This document shows, piece after piece, positions 1 through 11,559 of a stretch of DNA of 64,000 nucleotides (position 1 is the stretch's first letter; each line of letters starts with the position of its first letter). A program made the position numbers and the translations under genes. The notes under the pieces were generated by a model. That model was not told where the DNA came from. It did not search any database and worked only from the letters and a program-made list of their open reading frames with translations. Source of the stretch: Tolypeutes matacus (Eukaryota > Chordata > Mammalia > Cingulata > Chlamyphoridae); contig JAKSZT010020697.1 in assembly GCA_026826555.1 (NCBI GenBank), forward strand, positions 2,945,511 through 3,009,510. The letters run 5' to 3'.

Positions 1-219
1 ACATGGGAATCCCAGTGGGTTCCGTGTAATATTTTGGGTAATCTAAGCACCTCTTAAAATATATGTGTATATATATATATATATAAACAACATTTTTGTA
101 AGCAAATACACATATATGCATATATATTTATATATCATTTTGCAAATGTTTGTATGTATTGTGAAAATTTTGATTTTTACCCATAATAAAATAAAAAAAA
201 AATAAAATTAAATAAAAAA
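1..219 (+). mobile_element. 3' end of a long L1 3' UTR module (truncated by window edge)
   Basis: The first 60 bases carry the terminal signature of the L1 3' UTR module seen complete near 16.6, 28.7 and 61.15 kb: a GGGAATCCC-like core, then TGTAAxxTTTT, then an AATCTAAGCA-like block. An AT-rich tail follows, with a (TA)n run around 66-86 and A-rich sequence at 180-219. The rest of the module lies outside the window. L1 ORF1 sequence starts directly after the tail. Confidence 0.7.
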
Positions 220-362
220 AATAGACCTACGCCAAGACACATACTACTCAGAATGTCAAATGTCAAAGATAAAGAGAAAATTCTCAGAACAGCAAGAGAG
301 AAGCAAACAATCACTTACAAGGGACGTCCAGGAAGATTTAGTGCATATTATCTTCAGAAACC

Positions 363-599
363 ATGGAGGCAAGAAGACGGTATGATACAATTAGGAAACT
401 GAAAGAGATAAACTGCCAGCCGAGAATTCTTTATCCAGCAAAACTGTCCTTCAAATATGAAGGTGAATATAAAGTATTCACAAACAAACAGAAATTTAAA
501 AAGTTTGCAAAAAAGAAACCACCTTTGCAGGAAATATTAAAGGAAGCCTTAGAACCTGAAAGAAAAAGACAGAAGAGAGAGGCTTGGATGAGAGTATAG
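363..599 (+). pseudogene. L1 ORF1 C-terminal remnant
   Basis: An open stretch of 78 codons matches the end of L1 ORF1p (RNA-binding, chaperone-like). It contains the ILYPAKLSF-type motif, the KQK...KKPPLQEILKEAL block and a basic C-terminus, as in the homologous stretch at 61682-61945. ORF1p normally has an N-terminal coiled coil, an RRM and this C-terminal domain. The first two are missing here because the copy is 5'-truncated. The frame-initial ATG is an internal Met codon, not the true start. Confidence 0.8.
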
Positions 600-702
600 A
601 AGAAAGAGAATCAGAAAGTATAACCAAAAGAGTAAAAAGAGAGACAAAAACAAGATGACATATGAAAACCAAAGAATAAAATGGAGGAAATAAATAGTGC
701 AT

Positions 703-3700
703 TTTCAGTAATATCATTGAATGTGAATGGATAAAATTCCCCAATCAAAAGATATAAGCTGACAGAATGGATAAAAAAATATTAGCCATCCATATGCTGC
801 TTACAAGAAACTCACCTCAGACCCAGGGATACAAACTGGCTGAAAGTGAAAGGATGGAAAAAGATATTCCATGTGAATAGTAACCAGAAAAGAGATCAGG
901 GGTAGCTATACTAATATCAGAAAAAAACAGACTTTAAATGCAAAAAAGTTATGAGATACAGAAAGCCATTATATATTAATAAAAGGGATAATCCACCAGG
1001 AAGAAGATGTAACAGTCATAAATATCTATGCACCTAATCAGGGTGCCCCAAAATATATGAAATAAACTCTGGCAAAACTGAAGGGAGAAATAGATATTTC
1101 TACAATAATCATTGGAGATTTCAACAACCCACTAACATCATCATTAGACAGAAGATCAACAAGGAAACAGAGAACTTGAACAATCTGCTACACAAGTTAG
1201 GCCTAAAAGACATTTACAGAACACTGCATCCAAACTCAGCGGGTTATACATTCTTCTCAAGTGCCCACGGATCTTTGTCCAGGATAGACCACATGTTCGG
1301 TCCCAATTCTGCTCTCAATAAATATAAAATGTTTGAAATTATACAAAGCACTTTCTCAGATCATAATGGAATGAAACTAGAAATCAATAATAGACAGGAA
1401 AAAAGTAAATTTGCATATGTGTGGAGTCTGAACAACACACTCCTAAATAATCAGTGGGTCAAAGAAGAAATTGCAAGTGAAATCAGTAAATATATTGAGA
1501 GAAATGAAAATGAGAACACAACGTATCAAAATTTATGGGATATAGCAAAGGCAGTCTTGAGAGGGAAATGTATAGGCCTAAATGTATATATTAAAAAACA
1601 AGAAAGAACTAAACTCAAAGATTTAACTGAACAACTAGAAAAACTAGTAAAAGAACAGCAAATCTATCCCAAAGCAAGCAAAAGGAAAGAAAGAAAAAAG
1701 ATTAGAGCAGAAATAAATGAAAATGAGAACAGAAAAAAACAATAGAGAAAATCAACAAAACCAAAAGCTGGTTCTTTGAGAAGATCAATAAAATTGACAA
1801 ACCCCTTGCTAGACTAACAAAGAAAAAAGGGAGAAGATGCAAATAAATACAATCAGAAATGAAAGGGGGGAAGTTACAAATGATCCCACAGAAATAAAAA
1901 GAATCATAAGAGGATATGATGAGAACTATATGCCAACAAACTAGACAACCTAATTGAAATGGACAAATTTCTAGAAGCGCACAACCAACCTACACTGACG
2001 CTACAAGAAATACAAGAACTTAACAAACCAATCACATTTAAGGAGATTGAATTCGTCATCAAAAATCTCCCAGCAAAAAAAATCCAGGACCAGATGACTT
2101 CAGAGGTGAATTCTATCAAGCATTTCAAAAAGAATTAACACCAATCCAGATTAAACTCATCCAAAAAACTGAAGAGGAGGGAAAATTATCCAAAACATTT
2201 TATGAAGCCAACATCAACCTAATACCAAAGCTAGATAAATATTCCAGAAGAAAAGAAAATTATAGACCAATCTCTCTAATGAACATAGATGCAAAAATTT
2301 TCAACAAAATACTTGCAAATCGAATCCAACAGCTTATCATAAGAATTATACATCATGACCAAGTGGGATTTATTCCTGGTATGCAAGGCTGGTTCAACAT
2401 AAGAAAATCAATCAATGTAGTACTCCACATTAACAAATTGTAGGAAAAAAAACACATGATGATCTCAATAGATGCAGAAAAAGCATTTGACAAAATCCAG
2501 CATCCTTTTTTGATAAAAACACTTCAAAAGATAGGAATAGAAGGAAAATTCCTCAATATGATAAATGGCATGTATGAAAAACCCACAGCCAACAACAAAC
2601 TCAATGGGGAAAGGTTGAAAGCTTTCCCTCTAAGATTGGGAACAAGACAAGGATGCTCACTCTCTCATTGTTATTCAACATTGTACTAGAAGTTCTAGCT
2701 AGGCAATTAGACAAGAAAAAAAAAATCAAAGGCATCCAAATACGAAAAAAGGAAGTAAAACTCTCACTGTTTGCGGATGACATGATCCTGTACTTAGAAA
2801 ATCCTGAAGTATCCATGACAAAGCGACTTGAACTAATAAAGGAGTTCAGCAAAGTGGCAGAATACAAGATCAACATGCAAAAATTAGTAATGTTTTTGTA
2901 CACTAGTACTGAACAACCTGAGGAGGAAATAGGGGAAAAATTCCATTTTTAATAGCAACAAAAAGACTCAAATACCTAGGAGTTAATTTAACCAAAGAAG
3001 TACAGGACCCATATGCAGAAAACTACAAAACAATGCTAAAAGAAAATTTAAAAGACCTAAAGAAATGGAAACACATTCTGTGTTCATGGGTTGGAAGAAT
3101 AAATATTGTGAACATGTCAATCTTACCCAAACTGATTTATAGAGTCAATGTAATATCAATCAAAATCACAACAGCTTACTTTACAGAATTAGAGAAGGCA
3201 ATTACCAAATTCATCTGGAAGGGTAAGTGCACTTGAATAGCCAAAAGCATTCTAAAAAAGAACAACAACTTGAGAGGAATTTCACTGCCTGACCTTTTAA
3301 CATATTACAAAGCTACAGTGGTCAAAACAGCATGGTACTGGCATAAACATAGACACATCAATCTGTGGAAGAAAATTGAGAATCCAGAAATAAACCCTCA
3401 CCTATACAGTCAACTGGTTTTTGACAAACCTACCAAATCATTGCTAATGGGAAAAAACAGTCTCTTCAACAAATGGTGTTGGGAGAACTGGGTATCTATA
3501 ACCAAAAGAATGAAAGAGGACCCCTATCTCACCCCCTAAACAAGAATCAACTCAAAATGGATCAAATATCTAAATATAAAAGCCAGGACCATAAAACTAC
3601 TAGAAGAAAATGTAGGGAAACATCTTCAAGACTTGTAGTAGGTGGTGGTTTCTTGGACCTTACACCCAAAGCTCATACAACAAAAGAAAAAATAGATAAA

Positions 3701-4492
3701 TGGGACCGCCTCAAAATTAAATACTTTTTTACCTCACAGGGCTTTGTCAAAAGGGTAAAAAGGCAGCCAACTCAATGGGAAAAAATTTTGGAAATCACAT
3801 ATCTGATAAGGATTAAATATACAGGATATATAAAGAGATGTTACAACTCAACAATAAAAAGACAAATGGCCCAATTAAAAAATGGGCGAAAGACTTGAAT
3901 AGACATTTCTCCAAAGAAGAAATACAAATGGTAAAAAAACACATGAAGAAATGCTCAACATCTCTCATGATTAGGGATATGCAAATCAAAACTACAATGA
4001 GATATCATTTCACACCTATCAGAATGGCCACTATTAAAAAGTCAGAGAACTGCAAGTGTTGGAAAGGATGTGGAGGGATAGGAATACTTCTTCACTGTTG
4101 GTGCAAATGCAGAATGGTACAGCCACTATGGAGGACTGTTTGGCAGTTCCTAGAGAAGTTGAATATAGACTTGCCACGTGACCCAGCAATACCACTACTG
4201 GGTATATATACCCAGAAGAACTGAGAGCAGTGACACAAACAGACATCTGCACACTGATGTTCATAGCAACATTATTCACCACTGCCAAATGTTGGAAATA
4301 ACCCAGATTATACCATTAACAGATGAATGGATAAACAAACTGTGGTCTACTCACACGATGGAATATTATGCAGCTGTAGGAAGAAATGAAGTTGTAAAGC
4401 ATATGACACCATGGATGAACCTGGAGGACATTATGTTGAGTGAAACAAGCCAGACACAAAAGGACAAATACTGTATGAATGCATTACTATGA
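703..4492 (+). pseudogene. L1 ORF2 remnant (endonuclease, RT, Cys-rich C-terminus)
   Basis: ORF2 is spread over several frames. The endonuclease starts near 703 with the SLNVNG-type motif. It includes QETH near 800, NIYAPNQG near 1020, GDFN near 1112, SRIDHM at about 1280 and [10 protein letters not shown] at about 1358. The reverse transcriptase shows the palm motif DAEKAFDK near 2465 and FADDMILYL near 2770 (the usual YADD reads FADD). A C-terminal Cys-rich segment with CWKGCGGIG is near 4058. Open pieces include 1176-1745, 2456-2689, 3270-3539 and 3838-4224. Frameshifts between them abolish function. Confidence 0.9.
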
Positions 4493-4662
4493 ACCAAATA
4501 TATTGTGTAACATATGGTTTGATTCAAAAAAAATTTTATATGTATCCAGTACATTTAATTGAGAAATGTATATATTTATTCATCTCTGCTTACTTTTTAG
4601 TTTTTAATTGTTTATATTTTCAATTATTAAATGTAAAAAATAAAGTTTTTTAAAAAAAGTAT

Positions 4663-6475
4663 TTGGCCAGCCTTCCCAGGGTTGACCCTCCTGCGTTACA
4701 ATAAATCATAATGTAAGCCATTGGCCATGGATATAAGCAATGTTTCAAAATTTATACATCAATTCTAACAAATGTACCATCCATGTGTAAAATACTATTA
4801 ACAGAGGAGAAGGGCAAAGGGGGACATTGTTGGTTATATAGGAATCCCCTATATAATCTGACTTTTCTATAACCTAAAGCTTCTTTCAAGATGAAATGGA
4901 AAAAATAAGACACTGGGGGAATAATGGAAGAAAATATCACTGTATGAACAAGACATCAGCTCTTTCTGTGATGAAAGACACAATGTATAAAAATTTCCAA
5001 TTATTTTTAAATTTGTTCTATTTTATTTTTTAAAGCTATCATTATTATTAAATTTGCTTATTAAAATTATTTGGTTATTTTGTTGACTTCATTTTTGGAG
5101 TCTGTGGATCACAGAAGTGTCACAGCTGGGGAAGGGGAGGATCATTAGTGTGAGTTGTTGGTGAAGGGGGGATGCATGTGTAGGTGTTCACCTGGGGCAT
5201 GCCTCTAAAGCATATGAATATGTTCAAGAGTTCATGAGGCATTGTCACGGTTGGTGGAGGTCCACACAATAACAGAAAGAATATTGAATTCCCATCCTGG
5301 GGAACTATTTTTCATTCTCTAATAGGATAGTAAGAAACCCCTGAGTACAAGAGCAGTGCCTAGTGAAAGAGAACAGACCATTATGTCAGGCCCTTGATAT
5401 TTATGATTGTAGTTATGAACCTTTTCTTGTGAAATTGAAACTTAGCTTAGTATTATATATTCAAAGAAACCTCTTGAAAGCCCTCTTGCTGCTCAAATAC
5501 AGATTATCTCTAATCCAAACTCAGCATATAAATGCACAACCTTACCCCAGTGAGGGACATGACTCCTGGGGATGAGCCATCCTGGCACTGAGAATATTAC
5601 CAAGCAACAACTAGCAATGCATCTGGAAAAATGACCTTGATGATAAAGGTCAAATGATAAATACAAATGAGTTTTTATGACTAAGAGATTTCAAAGTGAG
5701 TTGTGAGGTCATTCCAGAGGTTATGCTTATTCACATCTCAGCAGAAGCTCATTGATGGCCACAGTAAACAGTTCCTCAAATAGTGGGGCTCCTATAGGAT
5801 CTAGAGACATACTAACACTATAAGCAGGGTATACAGCTCAGGAATTTGGAAATATTTCATTGGGTGTTATTTTTAATTTATGCTCCCCAGTGTAACAGAG
5901 ATACTCATTTATAGTTTCCCTACATATGGCTCTTCTGCCCCTTCTATTTGAACTTATAATTAGCAACATACTTAATAAATATAAGTCCAAGAGACTTAAA
6001 TCTTCGGTCTAACCATGTACAGTTGATCCCTGAATCTCAGCACAGTTGTAAAACCTACACTCAAGTTCATTGGACTCAGGACAACTAACAAGGTGATGAT
6101 GATGGGCAACACTCATCCCAAAGAACATAGAGTGTCTGCAACTGCAAGTGAGATAGTTCCATCCATCTGCCCCATGGGAATTAAGGTACCTCTCAATTAG
6201 AGGCATCACCCTCCCAAAATTTTCAAGATTGGAGAATGAACAATGGACTAAAGTAGACTTATTATTCTATTATAAACTTATTGTTATTTTAGCAATGGAA
6301 GAACTTTTATCATTGATATGGAAGTAGTGGCCACCAGAGGTTCAGAAGTGAGAGAGAGGGAAGAATAGTTGTAATATGGGGGTATTTTTGGGACACTGGA
6401 AATGTCCTGCATGACCGCAATGATGGATACAGGCTGTTATATATTTTATCATAACCTACAAAATTGTGGGTCTCA
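4663..6475 (+). mobile_element. Long L1 3' UTR module, copy A (non-coding)
   Basis: About 1.8 kb without coding capacity, homologous along its length to 14640-16500, 59100-60990 and the two nested copies at 26.2-28.8 kb. Order: a short tail-like block (4690-4870), a spacer, then the long module with shared landmarks (CTCAGCATATAAATGCA, GGGACATGACTCC, CTCCCCAGTGTAACAGAG, GGACTAAAGTAGACTTA). The terminal GGGAATCCCC tail is missing at its 3' end, where it joins L1 ORF1 sequence near 6476. I read it as an L1 3' UTR because the same sequence follows ORF2 at 13.8-16.7 kb. Confidence 0.75.
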
Positions 6476-7104
6476 AGTAACAAAATGACAGCAAGAGATG
6501 TGCAAACATAAGTATTATGTCTGTCCCAGAAGGAGAGGATAAGGGAAAAGGGGCAGAAGGAATATAAGAAGAAATAATGGTAGAAAATTTACTAATTCTA
6601 TTGAAAGATATAGATATCCATGTCCAAGTACAACATACTCCCATTAGACCATCTCCAAGACACATTCAAATCAGAATGTCAAAGAGAGAATTCTGAGATC
6701 AGCAAGAGAAAAACAGAGAATAAACTACAAGGCATACCCAATAAGATTAGGTGGTTATTTCTCATCAATAACCATGTAGGCAAGAAAGCAGTGGTATGAT
6801 GTATTTAATATACTGAGAGAGATGCTTGGAAAAGAGTCTAGAAATGAACATTATATCAGTAAAAGTAACTAAAAGTATTAAAAGGGTGGTGAAAATAAAA
6901 TGACTGACAAAACCCACAGGTCAAAATAGGTGACATAAGAACTGCCTTTATAGTAATAACTGAATGGTTGAATGGTAAAACTCAATCAAAAGACAAAGAC
7001 TGGTGGAATAGATAGAATATATGGAGCCATCTATATGCTGTCAACAGGAGACTTACCTTAGACCCAAGGATACCAATAGATTGAAAGTGAAAGCCTGGAG
7101 TTTC
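6476..7104 (+). mobile_element. L1 fragment: ORF1 C-terminus to ORF2 endonuclease (L1 copy 2)
   Basis: Degenerate L1 sequence runs from the ORF1 RRM region (PEGE-like and CCAAGTACAACATACTCCC blocks near 6525-6650) through the inter-ORF spacer to the first part of the endonuclease. CTGTCAACAGGAGACTTAC near 7037 matches the QET region of other copies. It stops where the 5' end of the full-length L1 at 7105 begins. I cannot find its continuation downstream. Confidence 0.7.
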
Positions 7105-7704
7105 CAGGAAAATGACATCATTGTAGGAAGGCCCACAATGCCCAGCTTTTTCATGAAAAAAAGCAGAGAAGAGGCAAAATCCTACCTGAGTGAGTTCTTC
7201 TGGGGATCCACAGAGCAGGAGGCTTCAGGGCATTGATCTGGAGGGAGCTGGACAAAGAGATAAAGAGTGCAAGGTAAAACCATGAGTTGATCATCCCTGT
7301 GGTGGGAAACAGTGGCTAGCTAAGCAAATAGCCTCTGTGGACCACCTGGCTCTCACCAGTGAGCTGAGTGGGAGGAAGTATTCCCTGGGAGGAAGACAGG
7401 ACTGGCTAAGTGTAGAGACTGGTTTCCTTTCCATGGGTGTGGACACATGAGCCCTCTTTGAATCTCGGGGATGATACCAGCCAGCACTGAGGTGGCTGCA
7501 TGGTGTGAGGAGAGGGAGGGGAATTTGCTCAGGCAGTCTGTCACATCCATCTGCCCTGGGAGAGAGGAACTTGATCAGGGAGGGGGCAGAGACAGGCAAA
7601 TAACCAGACCAGCCACTGAAAACTATTAAAAGTCCATCTTGCAAAAGGGAAACAGGGGCAGGAAGAGCCCAATTAGCTTTCAAAAGCCTATTAAATCTAA
7701 TATA

Positions 7705-7776
7705 GTTGCTGTAGTGCAGTAGAATTCCTGCCTTGCCTGTAGAAGGTTGCTGGTTCAAATCCTGATACTGCCTAAG
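7705..7776 (+). promoter_or_regulatory. tRNA-Gly-like segment with Pol III box A and box B
   Basis: Box A at 7712-7722 (TAGTGCAGTAG) fits TRGYNNARNNG exactly. Box B at 7752-7762 (GGTTCAAATCC) fits GGTTCRANNCC exactly. The spacing is 29 nt, close to the 31 nt I count in tRNA-Gly(GCC) as I remember it. GTAGAATTCCTGCC also resembles the D-arm to anticodon-arm segment of tRNA-Gly. Acceptor pairing is not preserved, so this is not a tRNA gene. Its place inside an L1 5' UTR recurs at 48505-48575. The first TTTT run downstream is near 7852. Confidence 0.7.
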
Positions 7777-7974
7777 AGAAGGGATGCAGGGATAGCTAAG
7801 GCATGCAGCTGGCACCTTATAATAGGGAACTTACAGACTGAGTTTCCACTGTTTTGCTTTGTGGGTTTTTTTGGATTTTTTCTTCTTTTTCCTATATTTA
7901 ATTTGCAGAGAGCAGGATGCAGCATGATTAATTAATGAGCACCTTAGAAGATCTCTAAGGACCTAAGATGGAAG

Positions 7975-8500
7975 GCTGTTTTTTCTGGGTTGCTTCTTTG
8001 TTGCTGTTTTGTTTCTTGTTTTCCCTTTATTTGTTTCCTCTTCTTCTTTTACATTTTTTTTCCACCTACATTATTTCTCTATATTCCTTCATTTTTATGT
8101 CTTCTGTTGCTTTTCTTCCATTCCATCACTTCTTGTTTGCTCTAAATTTTCACTTTTTCTCAATCTCCTTTTTTTTTCTTCTTTCCTTCTATTCTCTTCT
8201 CATCTGTCTGGCCTTTTAGTTCATTCTATTTTTTTCTCTATTTTGTTTCTTGTATTTTTCCTACTCATCTGTCCTGTCTTTTAATTCATTCTATTTTCCC
8301 CTCTATTTTGTCTCTTGTTTTATATTTTCTATTGCACATCTTTTTATTCTTATTCCTTCATTTTTTTATGATATTTCACTCATATTACTTAGTTTCCTAG
8401 CTCTTGCACAAATCCTCCTCTAAATTTTTTGGTACTATATTACCATTACTCTTTTTCTCTTCTTATCTCTTCCTGTTTCTCTGGTCCTAATTTTTTTTTC
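7975..8500 (+). repeat. Pyrimidine-rich tract in L1-A 5' UTR
   Basis: About 525 bases are almost entirely T and C on the plus strand, with very few G. An equivalent tract sits at the same place in the second type I element (48820-49290), so it belongs to the element and is not a local microsatellite. Apparent hydrophobic ORFs across it are a by-product of TTT/CTT/TCT codons. Confidence 0.8.
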
Positions 8501-8647
8501 CCAAGGGAACACAAACAAACATAAGGATATGGAATAAGAGGAACCAAGTATCAAAAACTAACCTTATCACACAAAAAGAAACAACAAAATATAACCCTAG
8601 AATAGAAAGAGAAGCTAACCAACCAAATAAGTCCATAAGATAAACAG

Positions 8648-9620
8648 ATGCCCAGACACACAAAAAAATTACAAGACATACTAAAAAAAAGGAACATATA
8701 GCCAAGTTTAACAAACATAAAAAAAAGGAAGAGATGCAGAACATGGAACAAATAATCAATGATGTCCAAACAAATATCAAGAACCAACTTAATGAAGTGA
8801 AGGAAGAGATAAAGGATATTAAGAAGACACTGGGCGAACATACTGAAGAAATCATAAGCAAACATAAAACGTGATCTGATCGTGATGAATGGAACAATTA
8901 AAAAAAATAAAAAATACACAGGAAGCACATAGCAGCAGACTTGAACATGCAGAGGAAAGAATCAGTGATGCAGAAGACAAGTATAGCTGAAATCAGACAG
9001 ATAGAACAGATAGATAAAAGATAGAGAAAATCCAACAGGGACTTAGGAATTTGTATGACAACATGAAATGCATAAGCATATGTATTATAGGCATCACAGA
9101 AAGAAAAGAGAGGGAAAGGGGACAGGAGGAGTATTGGAGGAAATAATGGATGAAAATTTCCCAACTCTATTGAGGGACACCGATGTACTAGTCCAGGAAG
9201 CACAGACACCTCAAACAGTATAAACACTAATACACCTAGTCCTAGACAAATACTTATCAAATTTCCCAATGTGCAAGACAAAGAGAGAATACTGAGAGCA
9301 GCAAGAGAAAGGAGATCCACAACATACATGGGAACCTCGATAAGATTAACTGCTGATTTCTCATATGAAATCATGGAGACAAGAAAGCAGTGGTATGAAT
9401 AGTGAAGGTGCTAAAAGAAAAAAAAAACAAAACTTCTAGCCAAGAATTCTCTATCAAGTAAAGATGACATTCAAAAATGATGTAGAGTTCAAAGTATTCA
9501 CAGGCAAACAGAAATTAAGAGAGTATGTCAATAAGAAATCTGCCTTTCAAGAAATAATAAAGGGAGTTCTGCAGATTGAAAGTAAAAATCAGGAGAGAGT
9601 TGAAGAGTGTAAGAACAACT
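8648..9620 (+). pseudogene. L1-A ORF1 remnant
   Basis: The ATG at 8648 begins an MPRHxKKITRHT-like N-terminus matching the starts at 49435 (plus) and 53480 (minus), which decided the start. An acidic/basic coiled-coil region follows (NQLNEVKEEIKDIKKTLG-like, about 8785-8850). The RRM region is near 9050-9250 and the C-terminal domain with the FQEIIKGVLQIE-like end is near 9545-9600. ORF1p is an RNA-binding trimer that packages L1 RNA. Several frameshifts and stops disrupt it. Confidence 0.8.
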
Positions 9621-10769
9621 AAAAAGGTAAAAATAAATAAATAAAAACAACATATGGCATATATAAACCTAAGGAAAATATGGCTAATGTAAGTAATTCC
9701 TTGATAGATATAACATTTAATGTTAAAGGACTAAACACTCCAATCAAGAGACACTGATTGGCAGAATGAAAAGAAAATATTATCATCTATATGCAATCTA
9801 CCAGAAACTTACCTTAGACCCAAGGATGCAAGGAGGCTAAAAGTGAAAGGCTGGAAAACAATTTTACATGAAAACAGTCAGAAAAGAGCAGGAGTAGCTC
9901 TACTCATATCAGACAAAATGGACTTTAAATGAAAAAGCATTGTAAGAGACAAAGAAGGACACTATATATTAATAAAAGTGGTAATCTCCCAAGAAGAAAG
10001 AACAATCATAAACATTTACACACCTAATCAGGTCACTTCAAAATACATGAGGCAAACACTGGAAAATCTAAGTGGAGAAATAGATATCTTTACAATTTGA
10101 GTGGAGGACTTTAATACACCATTATCACCATTAGACAGAACATCTTGACAGATGATCAATAAAGAAACAGAGACCCTGAATAATACATTAGAGGATCTGG
10201 ACCTATTAGCCATAAAAATAAACTACAAAAGAAAAAAAATAAAAATAAAAATAAAATAAACTACACCCAAATTCAGCAGTATATACATCCTTTTGAAGTG
10301 CACATGGATCATTCTCCAGGATAGACTGCATGCTAAGCCACAGAACAACTCTCAATAAATTCAGAAAGATTGAAATTATACAAAGTAATTTCTCTGCCCA
10401 CAAGGGAATGAAGCTGGATATCAGTAAGGGGCAGAAAAGGAGATTAGGCATAAAGATATGGAAGTTAACATACTCTTTAGAAAATTAGTAGGTCAAGGAA
10501 GAAATTGCAAAAGAAATAACTATCTTGAAACAAATGAAAATGACAACAAAAAGTACCAAAACCTACAAGATGCAGCAAAAGCAGGGCTGAGAGGGAAATT
10601 CATAGCCATAAATGTCTAAATTAAAAAAGAAGAAATAGCTAAAATAAAGACTGAACAGCACACCTGTAAGAATTAGAAAAAGAACAACAAACTAACCACA
10701 AAGCAAGTAGAAAGAAGGAAATAACAGACATTAAAGCAGAACTAAATGAAATTGAAAATAAGAATGCAT

Positions 10770-10963
10770 CACCAGTATGTATGAACATTTTTACACTCTA
10801 AAACAGAAACTCTCTCTTAATCAGTAACTTTCCATTACCCTATTCCCCCACCTCCTAGGAACCACTGTTCTACTTTCTTTATTTATGCATTTACCTTTTC
10901 TAGATGTGTCATATAAGTGGAATAATACAATATTTTTCCTTTAAAAAAAAAAAAAAAAAAAAA
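10770..10963 (+). mobile_element. Small polyadenylated retrocopy inside L1-A ORF2
   Basis: About 170 bp followed by a run of about 22 A, flanked by perfect 10-bp direct repeats AAGAATGCAT (10760-10769 and 10964-10973) typical of L1-mediated insertion. The body resembles the antisense strand of an old mammalian L1M 3' region (TCATATAAGTGGAATAATACAATATTT, as near 53720-53760). An RNA reading through an L1M in antisense was probably reverse transcribed here. A small unknown SINE is the alternative. Confidence 0.75.
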
Positions 10964-11355
10964 AAGAATGCATTAGAAAAATAAACAAAGCCAAAGCCGA
11001 TTCCATGAGAAGTTTAAGAAAACTGACAAACCCTTAGCTACACTAACAAAGAACAAAGAAGATGCAAATCATTACAATAAAAAATGAGGAAGGGTATATC
11101 ACCACTGACCCCACAAAAATAGAGTATCATAAGAAGATATTTTGAAAAATTATATGCCAACAAAATAGATAATTTAGAGGAAATGAACAAATTCCTAAAA
11201 ACACACAAGAAGCCTATATTGCTGAAAGAAGAAAATACTGAACCCAACAGACCCATCACAAAGAGCGAGATAGAATCAGTCATCAAAAACCTCCCAAATA
11301 AGAAGAGCCCAGGACAATTCTGCCAAATATTCTGGAAAGAACTAAAACCATTTCT

Positions 11356-11383
11356 ATTTTTTTCTTTTTTTTTTTTTTAAGAT

Positions 11384-11414
<31 letters not shown>

Positions 11415-11559
11415 TCCCCCCTTGCTGTTTGTGCTCGTTGGGTCAGCTAACCACGCCGTGCGGGCAGGCTTGCCTTCACCAGGAGGCCCCTGGGAACCGA
11501 ACCCGGGGCCTCCCATATGGTAAACGGGAGCCCTACTGATTGAGCCACAGCCGCTTCCC
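11356..11559 (-). mobile_element. tRNA-derived SINE (xenarthran type), inserted in L1-A
   Basis: On the minus strand: a tRNA-like head (GGAAGCGGCTGTGGCTCAAT, then the CCATATGG block and a GGTTCGGTTCCC-like box B), a short body, (AAAT)n and a poly(A) tail that reads as T and TTTA repeats on the plus strand. Perfect 16-bp TSDs AACTAAAACCATTTCT lie at 11340-11355 and 11560-11575. Identical TSDs suggest a relatively young insertion. The same family occurs at 38418-38606 and 47746-47936. Confidence 0.93.

Larger units (their letters stand above)
220..4662 (+). mobile_element. 5'-truncated L1 (L1 copy 1)
   Basis: This LINE-1 begins inside the ORF1 C-terminal domain, runs through a spacer into ORF2 and ends in a short 3' UTR. 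The 3' end is A/T-rich at about 4620-4662, with AATAAAG near 4640. L1 is an autonomous non-LTR retrotransposon; ORF2p supplies endonuclease and reverse transcriptase. Frameshifts and stops break every domain, so it is dead. The 5' junction abuts the A-rich tail of another L1 3' UTR (1-219). I found no clear TSD, so both ends are approximate. Confidence 0.9.
7105..8647 (+). promoter_or_regulatory. L1-A 5' UTR, type I (tRNA-like segment plus pyrimidine tract)
   Basis: About 1.54 kb before the ORF1 ATG at 8648. Layout: a purine-rich start (7105-7700), a tRNA-Gly-like segment (7705-7776), a transition, then a strongly pyrimidine-rich tract (about 7975-8500), then A-rich sequence leading into ORF1. 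The element at 47959-49434 has the same order. L1 5' UTRs normally hold an internal RNA polymerase II promoter; here a Pol III promoter signature is also visible. It shares nothing obvious with the monomer-type 5' UTR at 45331-46707. Confidence 0.75.

Noticed and set aside
7705..7776. A functional tRNA-Gly gene
   Set aside because: Boxes are intact but the acceptor and T stems do not pair well, and the segment is embedded in an L1 5' UTR.
7291..7815. 174-codon minus-strand ORF
   Set aside because: Antisense of the L1-A 5' UTR, no recognisable domain; overlaps the tRNA-like segment.
7968..8284. Hydrophobic ORFs resembling small membrane proteins
   Set aside because: They lie wholly in the pyrimidine tract of an L1 5' UTR; F/L/S codons follow from T/C composition. 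The same occurs at 48776-49157.
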